Assembly (NCBI RefSeq): GCF_003999995.1
Contig: NZ_RJAD01000002.1
Coordinates: 124,001 to 188,000 of the forward strand
Source of the DNA: Microbacterium sulfonylureivorans
GTDB taxonomy: Bacteria > Actinomycetota > Actinomycetes > Actinomycetales > Microbacteriaceae
DNA: 64,000 bases
Direction: 5' to 3'
Both the position numbers and the translations under genes were made by a program. The notes under the pieces are model-generated. The model was not told the origin of the DNA. It saw only the letters and a program-made list of their open reading frames with translations, and made no database searches. Shown here piece by piece: positions 15,500 to 23,250 of the stretch; position 1 is the stretch's first letter, and each line of letters begins with the position of its first letter.

Positions 15500-15709
15500 G
15501 TGGGCGGAAGCAGGCAGAACAAGCGCGATGGAGTGTTCGCCATCGTCGGCGGGCTGGCGATCGCTGCGGTCGGCGGCGGCTTCGCGCTCGCCGGTTACGG
15601 CTGGCTCTACGCCGTGTGGTTCGCCTGGATCTCGCCCGTGCTCATTGGCCTCGGTGTGCTGGTCTTCCTTGGTCGCGGACCGAAGAAGGACTCCGACCTG
15701 GGCCTGTAG
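15500..15709 (+). CDS. Small two-helix membrane protein, unknown function
   Basis: 69 residues from GTG 15500. Basic start (S-R-Q-N-K-R-D), two hydrophobic helices (about 13-34 and 38-58) and a charged tail G-P-K-K-D-S-D. It is divergent from the recombinase fragment, with 32 bases between the starts. No family is recognised. The hydrophobic pattern suggests a real gene although it lies in a decayed region. Confidence 0.5.
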   Translation: MGGSRQNKRDGVFAIVGGLAIAAVGGGFALAGYGWLYAVWFAWISPVLIGLGVLVFLGRGPKKDSDLGL

Positions 15710-15809
15710 GTGTCCGATACCCGGGCCGGTGTACAGGTCGGGTGCGAAGATGTGGCTGGTGTCGCAACAGCCGGGGGCGAGCACGCGCCCGCACAGGGTG
15801 CACAGGAAC

Positions 15810-15905
15810 TCACCTCCCGTGCTGGTGCGCATCCTGGGTCAGCGTCCATACCTGCTCAACGGTGACATCGATATCGATCTCCACGAAGATGCCCCGGCGC
15901 GCCAC
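15810..15905 (-). pseudogene. Truncated N-terminus of an SRPBCC-type protein
   Basis: From GTG 15905 the frame reads A-R-R-G-I-F-V-E-I-D-I and V-W-T-L-T-Q-D, which resembles the first ~25 residues of SRPBCC (START-like) proteins. It then stops at TGA 15810-15812 after 31 codons. The remaining ~120 residues of the family are absent in all frames. It is probably a remnant, and the call rests on a short stretch. Confidence 0.4.
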
Positions 15906-15950
15906 CCCTCGAGGCTAACCCGTGCGTGTAGTTGGCCCCCGCCAGAGAAG

Positions 15951-16688
15951 GTGACTAGCGTCGGGTTGGTGACGGTCGAGGGGCAGGAGCCGGCGACGGG
16001 CGCGACGCCCCCCAGCGTCGGTGCCCAATCCGTCGAGCCCCGTCACTCTGTCTACCAGCAGGCACTGGGTGCGGAGTTTCACCTCCTCGATCCGAACCTG
16101 CAGAAGTACTTCGGTCCGATCCCTCACGGATGGGTTGGAAGCGGATCCGGCCTCTATGCGGTCGCAGGATCCCGACACCGAGTGCTTCGCCCCGTGCTCG
16201 CGCTGATGGCCTGGCGCCACATCCTCTTTCCCGAACTCGAACAAGACGTCCCCTTCGCCATCACGAACAGACCCTGCGGGGACGGCAGCCTCAGCGCCGT
16301 GCGCACCTTCGAATTCGCCCGCCGGACCCGGGTTATGGAAGACACCATGACGGTCGAGAACGGTCAACTTCGTGACCGCCTGGGTAAGCGACGCGGACTC
16401 GAGGTCGGCCTTCAACTAGCCGTTGTCTCCGGCGGGCTGCGCATGACGTCCACGAGCCTCGCTCTGCGCGTCGGTCGCCTGCGCATCCCGCTCCCGCGCG
16501 TCGCCGCTCTGACCTTGAACGAACGAACCAACCCCACCGACCCCACGCGACAAGACGTCGACGTGCGCATCAGCACACCATTCCTTCACGAAGTGTTCCG
16601 ATACGCCGGCACGTTCGCCTACCAACTCCACGCCACCGGTGGCGTCCTCGTCGCTGAACGGAAGGGTGAATCTGGAGACGGCGCCTGA
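15951..16688 (+). CDS. DUF4166 domain-containing protein
   Basis: About 245 residues from GTG 15951 (start uncertain; GTG 15969 is also possible, and neither has a clear RBS). The domain starts near S-V-Y-Q-Q-A-L-G-A-E-F and shows DUF4166 hallmarks: D-V-P-F-A-I-T-N, V-R-T-F-E-F, R-V-M-E-D-T-M, L-E-V-G-L-Q-L and the end F-R-Y-A-G-T-F-A-Y. The function of DUF4166 is unknown; it is often beside SDR or SRPBCC genes. The frame is intact with less extreme codon bias than the core genes, and it sits in a decayed region next to a truncated SRPBCC fragment, so it may be transferred DNA. Confidence 0.65.
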   Translation: MTSVGLVTVEGQEPATGATPPSVGAQSVEPRHSVYQQALGAEFHLLDPNLQKYFGPIPHGWVGSGSGLYAVAGSRHRVLRPVLALMAWRHILFPELEQDVPFAITNRPCGDGSLSAVRTFEFARRTRVMEDTMTVENGQLRDRLGKRRGLEVGLQLAVVSGGLRMTSTSLALRVGRLRIPLPRVAALTLNERTNPTDPTRQDVDVRISTPFLHEVFRYAGTFAYQLHATGGVLVAERKGESGDGA

Positions 16689-16971
16689 CTTGTCGGTGAT
16701 CTCGACGTTGACCAGCCGCCCGGAGTGATCAGTCGGCTGGACTGACAGGTGACCGTCGCAGCCAGAGACAGTAACCGTTGATCGGCACTTTCGCCCACGA
16801 CGACGATGTCTCATTGACCGGCTCGCCCCACGCGGGGAAATCAGTCATCGGGAGCCGCAAAGACCGTGACGAGACCGCCGATCAGTTCCCCCATGCAACG
16901 GACGCTACGGCGCATCTCTCCGCCCTGCAAGCGGATCCCTCAGCGGCGTGTCCGTCGCTGGCGACGTCGGC
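16689..16971. other. Intergenic stretch with no convincing gene
   Basis: Contains a minus-strand open stretch (about 16814 down to 16690) with protein-like composition (V-N-V-E-I-T-D-K-S-G-A-V-S-R-F) that runs without a stop into the antisense of the DUF4166 gene. It may be a gene remnant. No RNA gene or repeat was seen. Confidence 0.4.
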
Positions 16972-17130
16972 CTAATCAGTCTGGGTTTGGCTCAGGTCGC
17001 GGTCGCCGGAATCGACCAGGTAGCCAGTGAACGCGAAGAACCCGACCCACAAAGCGATCGCAGTGACGAAGGACCCCACGGCTATCAGCAGCGCTTCGCG
17101 ACCGTCGCGCGACTTCGGGACGATGCTCAT
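16972..17130 (-). CDS. Small single-helix membrane protein, unknown function
   Basis: 52 residues from ATG 17130 to TAG 16972. A charged start (M-S-I-V-P-K-S-R-D-G-R-E) leads into one long hydrophobic segment (about residues 14-38, A-L-L-I-A-V-G-S-F-V-T-A-I-A) and a polar Asp/Gln-rich tail. No family is recognised. The regular charge-helix-polar design favours a real small membrane protein, but no clear RBS is visible and the neighbourhood is decayed. Confidence 0.45.
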   Translation of the reverse strand: MSIVPKSRDGREALLIAVGSFVTAIALWVGFFAFTGYLVDSGDRDLSQTQTD

Positions 17131-17482
17131 GTGCCGACCCTAACCGCGCGGCCTCAGTCGGAACAGTGCGGGGATGGCAATCCGCTGAGGCTTAAGCGGA
17201 TCTCCGATCCGCAACCCGACCGGCGAGGAACGCGAGTGTTACGAGTCCAGCCGCGAAGATGATCCACCCCGGGGTCTCCCGTCCAATGTGGAACCGTGGC
17301 TGGCGACATCTTCGTCAGCAGTGCGCCGCTTGCGTCCTGCAGCTAATGCAACTCCGCTGACTGCGCTTCGTACCGCTTGTTCTTCGTCACCGTTGCCGGG
17401 CATCCACTTCTCCGGCCGGTGCACCCAGGGTACGCGGCGGCCGCCGACATCCGATGTGGGTGGCCGGCGCTAACGTGCGGGC
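17131..17482. other. Intergenic stretch with no convincing gene
   Basis: 352 bases. A minus-strand open stretch around 17205-17300 encodes a membrane-like segment (P-G-W-I-I-F-A-A-G-L-V-T-L-A-F) but has no ATG or GTG before the next stop, so it looks like a remnant. Base composition is less GC-rich than the core. The promoter of the 17483 gene should lie at the right end. Confidence 0.4.
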
Positions 17483-18307
17483 ATGGTGGAGAGAGTCGAG
17501 CTCTGGTGGGCGCGGCGGCGGTTCTCGCGCGGCGCCGAGGTGCCGTACGCCGTCGGCACGTACCGCGAGGCGTGGGCGCCCTACCCCGCGCTCATTCGTC
17601 AGTATCACCCCGAGCTCAACGCCGGGATCGTGCTCACGCAGATCCCACCGGCTGCGGACGTGCTGCTGCTGTGGCAGTGCGAGGCAGGTCATACGTTCGT
17701 GGCAACGCCCTCCGAGCAGCGCAGCAGGCCGGGGCGCGAGCGGCGGCGGTCGGCGTGGTGCCCGGATTGCTCGGTGCTCGCGAAGCCGCCGCCGATCCGG
17801 AGGGCAGGGGAGCGGATGCCGCGGCCGCCGAAGCAGTCCCGCCCGCTGTGCCCGAAGACGCCCGAACTGCCGAAGGGCGAGCCGTTCGCGAGCGAGTGCG
17901 CCCCGCGACCCGCCTCGGCCGTCGAGGCGCGGCTGCGTGCCGACGTGTTCGCCCGGCTCGCCGTCACGCCCGGTCTCAACGCCGTGCGCGTCGCACGCCC
18001 GTTCTTCGATCACCTCGAGGTCTGGCCCGACATCCTGCTTCCCGAGCTGCGCGTGGCGATCGAGTACGACAGCACGGGCCGTCACGGACTCGAGCACGTC
18101 GGTCGGCGCGAGGACGCCGACCGGCGCAAGGACCGCGCGCTCCGGGCCGTCGGCTGGGAGGTGCTGCGGATCCGGACAGGCAGGCTCGAGCCGCTGGGTC
18201 CGTACGACCTGCAGCTCTCCTCCGTCGGCGCGCGGAGCCTGGGGCGGATCGTCGACGTGCTGCGCGACATCCGCGGTCCGCTGCTCGTCGACGCGTACCT
18301 GACGTGA
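17483..18307 (+). CDS. Zinc-ribbon protein with C-terminal PD-(D/E)XK/Vsr-like nuclease domain
   Basis: 274 residues. Residues ~65-100 hold a zinc-ribbon/treble-clef pattern (C-E-A-G-H ... C-P-D-C), followed by a Pro/Arg-rich linker. Residues ~145-265 resemble small PD-(D/E)XK enzymes (Vsr/DUF559-like): W-P-D-I-L-L-P-E-L-R-V-A-I-E-Y-D, then R-R-K-D-R-A-L-R-A-V-G-W-E-V-L-R-I-R. It may bind and nick or cleave DNA. It is a single gene with no methylase beside it, so a classical restriction system is not supported. A role in repair or mobile-element defence is inference. Confidence 0.65.
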   Translation: MVERVELWWARRRFSRGAEVPYAVGTYREAWAPYPALIRQYHPELNAGIVLTQIPPAADVLLLWQCEAGHTFVATPSEQRSRPGRERRRSAWCPDCSVLAKPPPIRRAGERMPRPPKQSRPLCPKTPELPKGEPFASECAPRPASAVEARLRADVFARLAVTPGLNAVRVARPFFDHLEVWPDILLPELRVAIEYDSTGRHGLEHVGRREDADRRKDRALRAVGWEVLRIRTGRLEPLGPYDLQLSSVGARSLGRIVDVLRDIRGPLLVDAYLT

Positions 18308-18432
18308 GTCGGTGAGGGCACGCCGTCGGGCGGTGCCGCGTCGACGTCGGCCTGCATCGCGATTCGGTAACGACCGCCCCGAGTCGACCTGCTCGACTTG
18401 ACCGCGGCGCTCTTGTTTCCTACATTTGCGAA

Positions 18433-18454
18433 TACCTGAATCAGTTTTCAGGTA
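18433..18454. promoter_or_regulatory. Perfect 8-bp inverted repeat, candidate operator of the ABC operon
   Basis: TACCTGAA, six bases, TTCAGGTA, 46 bases before the ATG at 18501. It lies in the most AT-rich part of the intergenic region, just after a TTGTTT that could serve as a -35 element. The likeliest binder is the TetR protein encoded at the far end of the operon (24854-25540). Confidence 0.55.
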
Positions 18455-18500
18455 CGCCCGATCCGGGCACCCGAACCTTCCAACGGTGAAAGGCACGCAC

Positions 18501-19703
18501 ATGCGGGTTACGAAGAAGCTGCTCCTGGGGTCCGTGGTCGCCACGGCCGCACTCGTCCTGGCCGCCTGCGCTCCGTCGACGGAGCCCGGCGGCGAGTCGA
18601 CCGGCGACGGCAGCGGTCCGTCCGAAGTGACGGTCGGCATCGTCACGAGCGAGTCCGGCCCGCTCGCCGGCTACGGCAAGCAGTACCTCGACGCGTTCAA
18701 GGCCGGTCTCGACTATGTCACCGACGGCACCGGCGAGATCGACGGCACCACCATCAACGTCGAGTACAAGGACGACGCCGGCGACCCCGACAAGGCGGTC
18801 ACGGTCGTCAAGGAGCTCATCGGCGAAGGCGTGAACATCATCGCCGGCACGGCGGCTTCGGGCGTCGCGCTCGCCGTCGCCGAGCAGGCCGAGCAGAACA
18901 AGGTGCTCTACATCTCGGGTCCGGCGGCCGCCGACGCGCTCACCGGAATCAACGACTACACGTTCCGCTCCGGACGCCAGAGCGCGCAGGACGTCGCCAC
19001 CGCGGGAACCTTCCTCGACGACATCGACGGCAAGAAGATCACCGTCTTCGCCCAGGACAACGCGTTCGGCCAGGGCAACGTCGCCGCGGTCGACGCGATC
19101 CTCGGAGCACAGGGCGCGACCGTGACCCCGGTGCTCGTCGCCGAGGACGCGACCGAGTTCACGCCCTTCGCGCAGCAGATCCTCGCGGGCGAGCCCGACC
19201 TCGTGTTCGTCGCGTGGGCGGGCGCGACCTCCGGTGCGATGTGGCAGGCGCTCAGCCAGCAGGGCGTGCTCGACGAGATCCCGGTCGTCACCGGGCTCGG
19301 CGACTCCGCGACCTTCGGCGCGTACGGCGAGGCATCCGAGAAGATCAGCTTCCTCAACCACTACTTCCCGGGCGCTCCCGACAACGAGGTGAACACCGCG
19401 ATGGTCGAGGCGATCGAGGGCGCCGGCGGCACGCCGGACCTGTTCAGCCCCGACGGCTTCAACGCCGCGATCATGATCGCCCACGCGATCGCCGAGGGCG
19501 ACGGAGAGGTCGACGCGATGGTGTCGGCGCTCGAGGGCTTCGAGTTCGAAGGCCCCAAGGGCGCCATGACCGTGCGTGAGAGCGACCACGCGCTCATTCA
19601 GGAGATGTACCAGGTCAAGCTCGTCGCCGACGGCGACGCGTTCGTGCCCGAGCTCGTCGACACGGTCTCGGCCGACGACGTCGCCCCGGCCGAAGCCGAA
19701 TAG
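18501..19703 (+). CDS. Branched-chain-type ABC transporter substrate-binding lipoprotein
   Basis: 400 residues. Signal with lipobox L-A-A-C (Cys23) after M-R-V-T-K-K, then a Peripla_BP_6 (LivJ/K-type) domain from about residue 45 (V-G-I-V-T-S-E-S-G-P-L-A-G-Y-G). It should be anchored outside the membrane and deliver ligand to the permeases at 21248-23250. ATG 18501 is preceded by GTGAAAGG. LivJ-type proteins bind amino acids but also aromatic acids, urea or short acids; the downstream enzymes point to a carboxylic or hydroxy acid rather than an amino acid. First gene of the operon. Confidence 0.9.
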   Translation: MRVTKKLLLGSVVATAALVLAACAPSTEPGGESTGDGSGPSEVTVGIVTSESGPLAGYGKQYLDAFKAGLDYVTDGTGEIDGTTINVEYKDDAGDPDKAVTVVKELIGEGVNIIAGTAASGVALAVAEQAEQNKVLYISGPAAADALTGINDYTFRSGRQSAQDVATAGTFLDDIDGKKITVFAQDNAFGQGNVAAVDAILGAQGATVTPVLVAEDATEFTPFAQQILAGEPDLVFVAWAGATSGAMWQALSQQGVLDEIPVVTGLGDSATFGAYGEASEKISFLNHYFPGAPDNEVNTAMVEAIEGAGGTPDLFSPDGFNAAIMIAHAIAEGDGEVDAMVSALEGFEFEGPKGAMTVRESDHALIQEMYQVKLVADGDAFVPELVDTVSADDVAPAEAE

Positions 19704-19716
19704 CCGGCACCGCACG

Positions 19717-20523
19717 ATGAGCACCCCTGTCCCGTCCGCGTCGCCGACGGCGCCCGCTGCGCCCCGTCGCGGCTCGCACCTGAAGATCGAGGGCCTCGGC
19801 CTGCAGATCGGCGGCGCGACGATCCTGAAGGATGTCGAGCTCGACGTCGCCGCGGGCTCGCTCGTGGGCGTCATCGGACCGAACGGAGCCGGCAAGACCA
19901 CGCTGTTCAACGTGGTCTCCGGCCTCATGAAGCCCACCGCCGGCCGGGTGCTCCTGGACGACGACGACATCACGACGGCGTCCGTGCCCGCCCGGGCGCG
20001 GGCGGGACTGGGGCGCACCTTCCAGACCTCGAGCCTCTTCCCGCGGCTGTCCGTGCTCGAGAACGTGCGGCTGGCCGCCCAGGTGTCGCTGGGCGGCTCG
20101 GCGTCGCTGCTGCGCTTCCCGCGACGATCGGATGCCGCGACCGAGGTCGCGATCGCCAAGCTCGAGGCCGTGGGGCTCGGCCACAAGCGCGACTTCGCGG
20201 CGGGCGACATCTCCCACGGCGACAAGCGCAAGCTCGAGATCGCAGTGCTTCTGGCCACCGAGACGAGCATCGTGCTGCTCGACGAGCCCATGGCCGGAGT
20301 CGGCTCGGGCGACGTCGACGGGCTGGTCGGCAACATCCGCGACCTGCACCGCGAGAAGGGCTGCACCGTCCTCATGGTCGAGCACCACATCGACGTGCTC
20401 ATGGGGCTGGTCGACAAGGTCGCGGTGATGTACTTCGGCACGATCATCGCGTACGACACCCCGCAGAACGTGATGGAGAACCCCCTCGTGCAGAGCGCAT
20501 ACCTCGGGACGGGGGCGGCGTGA
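19717..20523 (+). CDS. ABC transporter ATP-binding protein, LivG type
   Basis: 268 residues. Walker A G-P-N-G-A-G-K-T-T (about residues 55-63), a variant signature I-S-H-G-D-K-R-K-L (usual LSGGQ is not kept, as in many LivG proteins), Walker B I-V-L-L-D-E-P, and the switch H in V-E-H-H. Energises import with its partner at 20520. It starts 13 bases after the binding-protein gene and ends in a GTGA overlap with the next gene, indicating translational coupling. Confidence 0.92.
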   Translation: MSTPVPSASPTAPAAPRRGSHLKIEGLGLQIGGATILKDVELDVAAGSLVGVIGPNGAGKTTLFNVVSGLMKPTAGRVLLDDDDITTASVPARARAGLGRTFQTSSLFPRLSVLENVRLAAQVSLGGSASLLRFPRRSDAATEVAIAKLEAVGLGHKRDFAAGDISHGDKRKLEIAVLLATETSIVLLDEPMAGVGSGDVDGLVGNIRDLHREKGCTVLMVEHHIDVLMGLVDKVAVMYFGTIIAYDTPQNVMENPLVQSAYLGTGAA

Positions 20524-21251
20524 GCGGCGCCGAGTCGGTCGCGGCCGAGCCCATCCTCACGGTGAAGGGACTCCGCTGCTCGATCGGCGGGCAGCAGGTC
20601 GTCGAGGACGTCACGTTCGAGATGCCCGCGACCGGCATCACCGCCGTCCTCGGTCGCAACGGCGTGGGCAAGACCTCGACGCTCCGCGGCATCCTGGGTC
20701 TCATCCAGCGCCGTGGCGAGGTGCGGCTCGCGGGCGAGCGCATCGACGGCCTGGCGACCCACCGGATCGTGCGCCGGGGCGTCGGGTATGTGCCCGAGGA
20801 TCGCGAGATCTTCTCGAAGCTGACGGTGGCCGAGAACCTGGCGCTCGCCGAGCGCCAGCGCGCCCCTCGCCGCGAGTTCGTCGCCGAGCTCTTCCCCGAC
20901 CTCGTCGCCCGCCGCGACCAGCTCGCCGGCACCCTGTCCGGCGGACAGCAGCAGATGGTCTCGGTCGCGCGCGCCCTCATCAACGACAACCGGCTGCTCC
21001 TCGTCGACGAGCCGACCAAGGGACTCGCCCCGAAGATCGTCACCGAGGTCGCCGACGCCCTCGAGGAAGCGGGCAGGACCGTGCCCATCCTGCTCGTCGA
21101 GCAGAACCTCGAGGTCGTGCGCCGGCTCGCCGACACGGCGATCGTGATCGGCGGGGGCCGCGTCGTCCACACGGGCAGGGCCCGCGAGATCCTGGACGAC
21201 GACGAGCTCACCCGCCGCCTGCTCGGAGTGCATACGGAGGCCCACGCGTGA
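20520..21251 (+). CDS. ABC transporter ATP-binding protein, LivF type
   Basis: 243 residues. Walker A G-R-N-G-V-G-K-T-S, signature L-S-G-G-Q-Q-Q-M, Walker B L-L-L-V-D-E-P-T-K-G-L-A-P, and H-loop replaced by Q in V-E-Q-N as is normal for LivF. It pairs with the LivG-type subunit. GTG start overlaps the previous stop (GTGA at 20520-20523), and the same arrangement links it to the permease that follows. Confidence 0.92.
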   Translation: MSGAESVAAEPILTVKGLRCSIGGQQVVEDVTFEMPATGITAVLGRNGVGKTSTLRGILGLIQRRGEVRLAGERIDGLATHRIVRRGVGYVPEDREIFSKLTVAENLALAERQRAPRREFVAELFPDLVARRDQLAGTLSGGQQQMVSVARALINDNRLLLVDEPTKGLAPKIVTEVADALEEAGRTVPILLVEQNLEVVRRLADTAIVIGGGRVVHTGRAREILDDDELTRRLLGVHTEAHA

Positions 21252-22123
21252 GCACCCTCGTCCTCACCCTCATCACCGGCGTCGGCCTCGGCGCCCTGTA
21301 CTTCCTCGTCGCGAGCGGCCTCAGTCTCATCTACGGACTCATGCACGTGCTGAACTTCGCCCACGGCGCGTTCCTCACGCTGAGTGCGTTCATCGGATGG
21401 ATGGTCGCGCAGGCGCTCGGCACCGCGTCGTGGGGCTCGTTCCTGCTGTCCGTGCTCGTCGGCGCAGGCGTCGGCGCGGCGTTCGCCACCCTCACCGAGC
21501 TGGTCCTGATCCGGCCCCTCTACGAGCGGCACATCGAGCAGGTGCTCGTGACCGTCGGACTGTCGTTCGCCGCCGTCGCCCTGTTCGAGGGGATCTGGGG
21601 GACCGATCCGATCCACATCACCGGTCCGCCGTGGCTCACGCAGACGACGGAGGTGCTCGGCGCCCGCATCCCGAACACCTACTGGGTCCTGATGATCGCG
21701 GCGGTGCTGGTGCTTGCGGCCCTGGTGCTGTTCCTCAAGCGCACGCGCTACGGCATGATCATCCGGGCCGGCGTCGAGAACCGCTCGATGGTCACCGCGC
21801 TCGGCATCGACGTGCGCCGATCCTTCACCCTGGTCTTCGCGATCGGCGGGGCCGCGGCAGGAATCGGGGGAGTGCTCGCGATGCACTACTCGACGTTCGT
21901 CTCGGCCCACCTCGGCGCGACGCTCCTCATCTTCGCGTTCATCGTCACCGTGGTCGGCGGCCTCGGATCGCTCACGGGGGCGGCCGTGGCATCCGTCCTC
22001 GTCGCGGTGCTGCAGCAGTTCGCGAACTTCTATCTCGGCGGAACCGGCGACTTCATCGTCGTGATCCTCCTCGCCGTCGTGCTCCTCGTGCGCCCGGCCG
22101 GACTCCTGGGGAAGAAGGCATGA
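21248..22123 (+). CDS. Branched-chain-type ABC permease, LivH type
   Basis: 291 residues, hydrophobic almost throughout with about eight helices. The LivH pattern is seen in Y-G-L-M-H-V-L-N-F-A-H-G-A near the N-terminus and in the E-N-R-S-M-V-T-A-L-G-I coupling region that contacts the ATPases. GTGA overlap with the upstream gene and ATGA-type overlap with the LivM-type permease show a tightly packed operon. Confidence 0.92.
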   Translation: MSTLVLTLITGVGLGALYFLVASGLSLIYGLMHVLNFAHGAFLTLSAFIGWMVAQALGTASWGSFLLSVLVGAGVGAAFATLTELVLIRPLYERHIEQVLVTVGLSFAAVALFEGIWGTDPIHITGPPWLTQTTEVLGARIPNTYWVLMIAAVLVLAALVLFLKRTRYGMIIRAGVENRSMVTALGIDVRRSFTLVFAIGGAAAGIGGVLAMHYSTFVSAHLGATLLIFAFIVTVVGGLGSLTGAAVASVLVAVLQQFANFYLGGTGDFIVVILLAVVLLVRPAGLLGKKA

Positions 22124-23250
22124 CCGGCTCCTCGACCTCGTCGCTCGGCATCCGCCGACTCGTCCCTGTCATCGTCGGTGCCGGGCTCATCGTCTTCATG
22201 GCGGTGCTTCCGCTGCTGAACCTGTCGCTGCCCGGCATCCTTCCGACGCCCACCTACATGCCCGGCACCCTCGCGCTGCTGTCGCTGTGCATGGTGTTCG
22301 CCGCGCTCGCGCTGTCGTACAACCTGCTGCTCGGATCGGGCGGGATGCTGTCCTTCGGCCACGCCCTGTACTTCGGCGCCGGCGCGTACGGCCTCGGCAT
22401 CGCGCTCGAGCACTTCGGCGTTCCGCTGTGGCCCGGGATCTTCATCGCGCTGATCGGCGGCATGGTGATCGCCCTCGTCACCGGCGCCGTGTCGATGCGC
22501 GTCTCGGGGATCCCGTTCGCGATGGTGACGCTCGCGTTCGCCCAGGCGGGGTCGGTGCTCGTCCGCCGCAACTCGCAGATCACGGGCGGCGAGGAAGGGC
22601 TGACCCTCGACACCGACCAGGTCCCCGACGTCCTCGTCGGAGTGGTCAATACGCGGAACCTGTACTGGTTCGCGCTCGCAGTGCTCGTGGTCGTGTACCT
22701 CGTGACGCTGTGGGTCGACACGTCGCGCCTCGGCCACCTCGCCCGTGCCACGCGCGAGAACGAGCAGCGCGTCCGCGTGCTCGGCCTGCGGCCCTACACC
22801 GTCAAGCTCGTCGTGTTCGTCATCGCCGCGGTGCTCGCGAGCCTCGCCGGAGTGGCCTACATGCTGCTTCAGTCGGGCACGGTGCCGCGGGCCGTGTCGG
22901 CAGATCTCACGATCACGATCCTCGTGATGGTCGTCCTCGGTGGCGTCGGCTTCCGGTGGGGTGCCATCGTTGGCGGTGTGCTGTACACGCTGCTCGACCA
23001 GCGGTTGACGGTCCTCGCCGGCTCGGACGCCATCGCGGGCCTCCCCGACGTGCTGCGCGTTCCCCTCTCGGAGCCGCTGTTCATCCTCGGCGTGCTGTTC
23101 ATCCTCGTCGTGATGTTCCTCCCCGGCGGGATCGCCGGGACCATCGACGCCGCCTTCCGCCGCCGTCGCGGCGAGAAGGTCCGGGGGTCGCTGCGCACGC
23201 TCGACGACGACGCCGCCGAGGCGGAGACGCCCGTGGAGGTGCGCGCATGA
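22120..23250 (+). CDS. Branched-chain-type ABC permease, LivM type
   Basis: 376 residues, around ten helices. LivM features are Y-N-L-L-L-G-S-G-G-M-L-S-F-G-H-A and the coupling region T-R-E-N-E-Q-R-V-R-V-L-G-L. The C-terminal ~35 residues are charged (R-R-R-R-G-E-K) and cytoplasmic. Its ATG overlaps the stop of the LivH-type gene and its TGA overlaps the ATG of the acyl-CoA synthetase gene, so transport and activation are coupled. Confidence 0.92.
   Translation: MTGSSTSSLGIRRLVPVIVGAGLIVFMAVLPLLNLSLPGILPTPTYMPGTLALLSLCMVFAALALSYNLLLGSGGMLSFGHALYFGAGAYGLGIALEHFGVPLWPGIFIALIGGMVIALVTGAVSMRVSGIPFAMVTLAFAQAGSVLVRRNSQITGGEEGLTLDTDQVPDVLVGVVNTRNLYWFALAVLVVVYLVTLWVDTSRLGHLARATRENEQRVRVLGLRPYTVKLVVFVIAAVLASLAGVAYMLLQSGTVPRAVSADLTITILVMVVLGGVGFRWGAIVGGVLYTLLDQRLTVLAGSDAIAGLPDVLRVPLSEPLFILGVLFILVVMFLPGGIAGTIDAAFRRRRGEKVRGSLRTLDDDAAEAETPVEVRA

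Noticed and set aside
15464..15832. Minus-strand frame with a Cys-rich start (C-T-L-C-G ... G-C-C-D)
   Set aside because: Most of it is antisense to the small membrane protein at 15500-15709, no RBS is visible and the Cys pattern does not match a zinc-finger family I recognise.
13547..17480. tRNA-Lys as attachment site for an integrated island
   Set aside because: I looked for a second copy of the tRNA 3' end downstream and saw none. The recombinase fragment is of the serine type, which does not usually target tRNA ends.
18441..21245. A very long minus-strand open frame opposite the ABC transporter genes
   Set aside because: Composition is Arg/Asp/Val/His-rich shadow coding typical of high-GC DNA. 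The plus strand carries well-conserved, overlapping transporter genes here.
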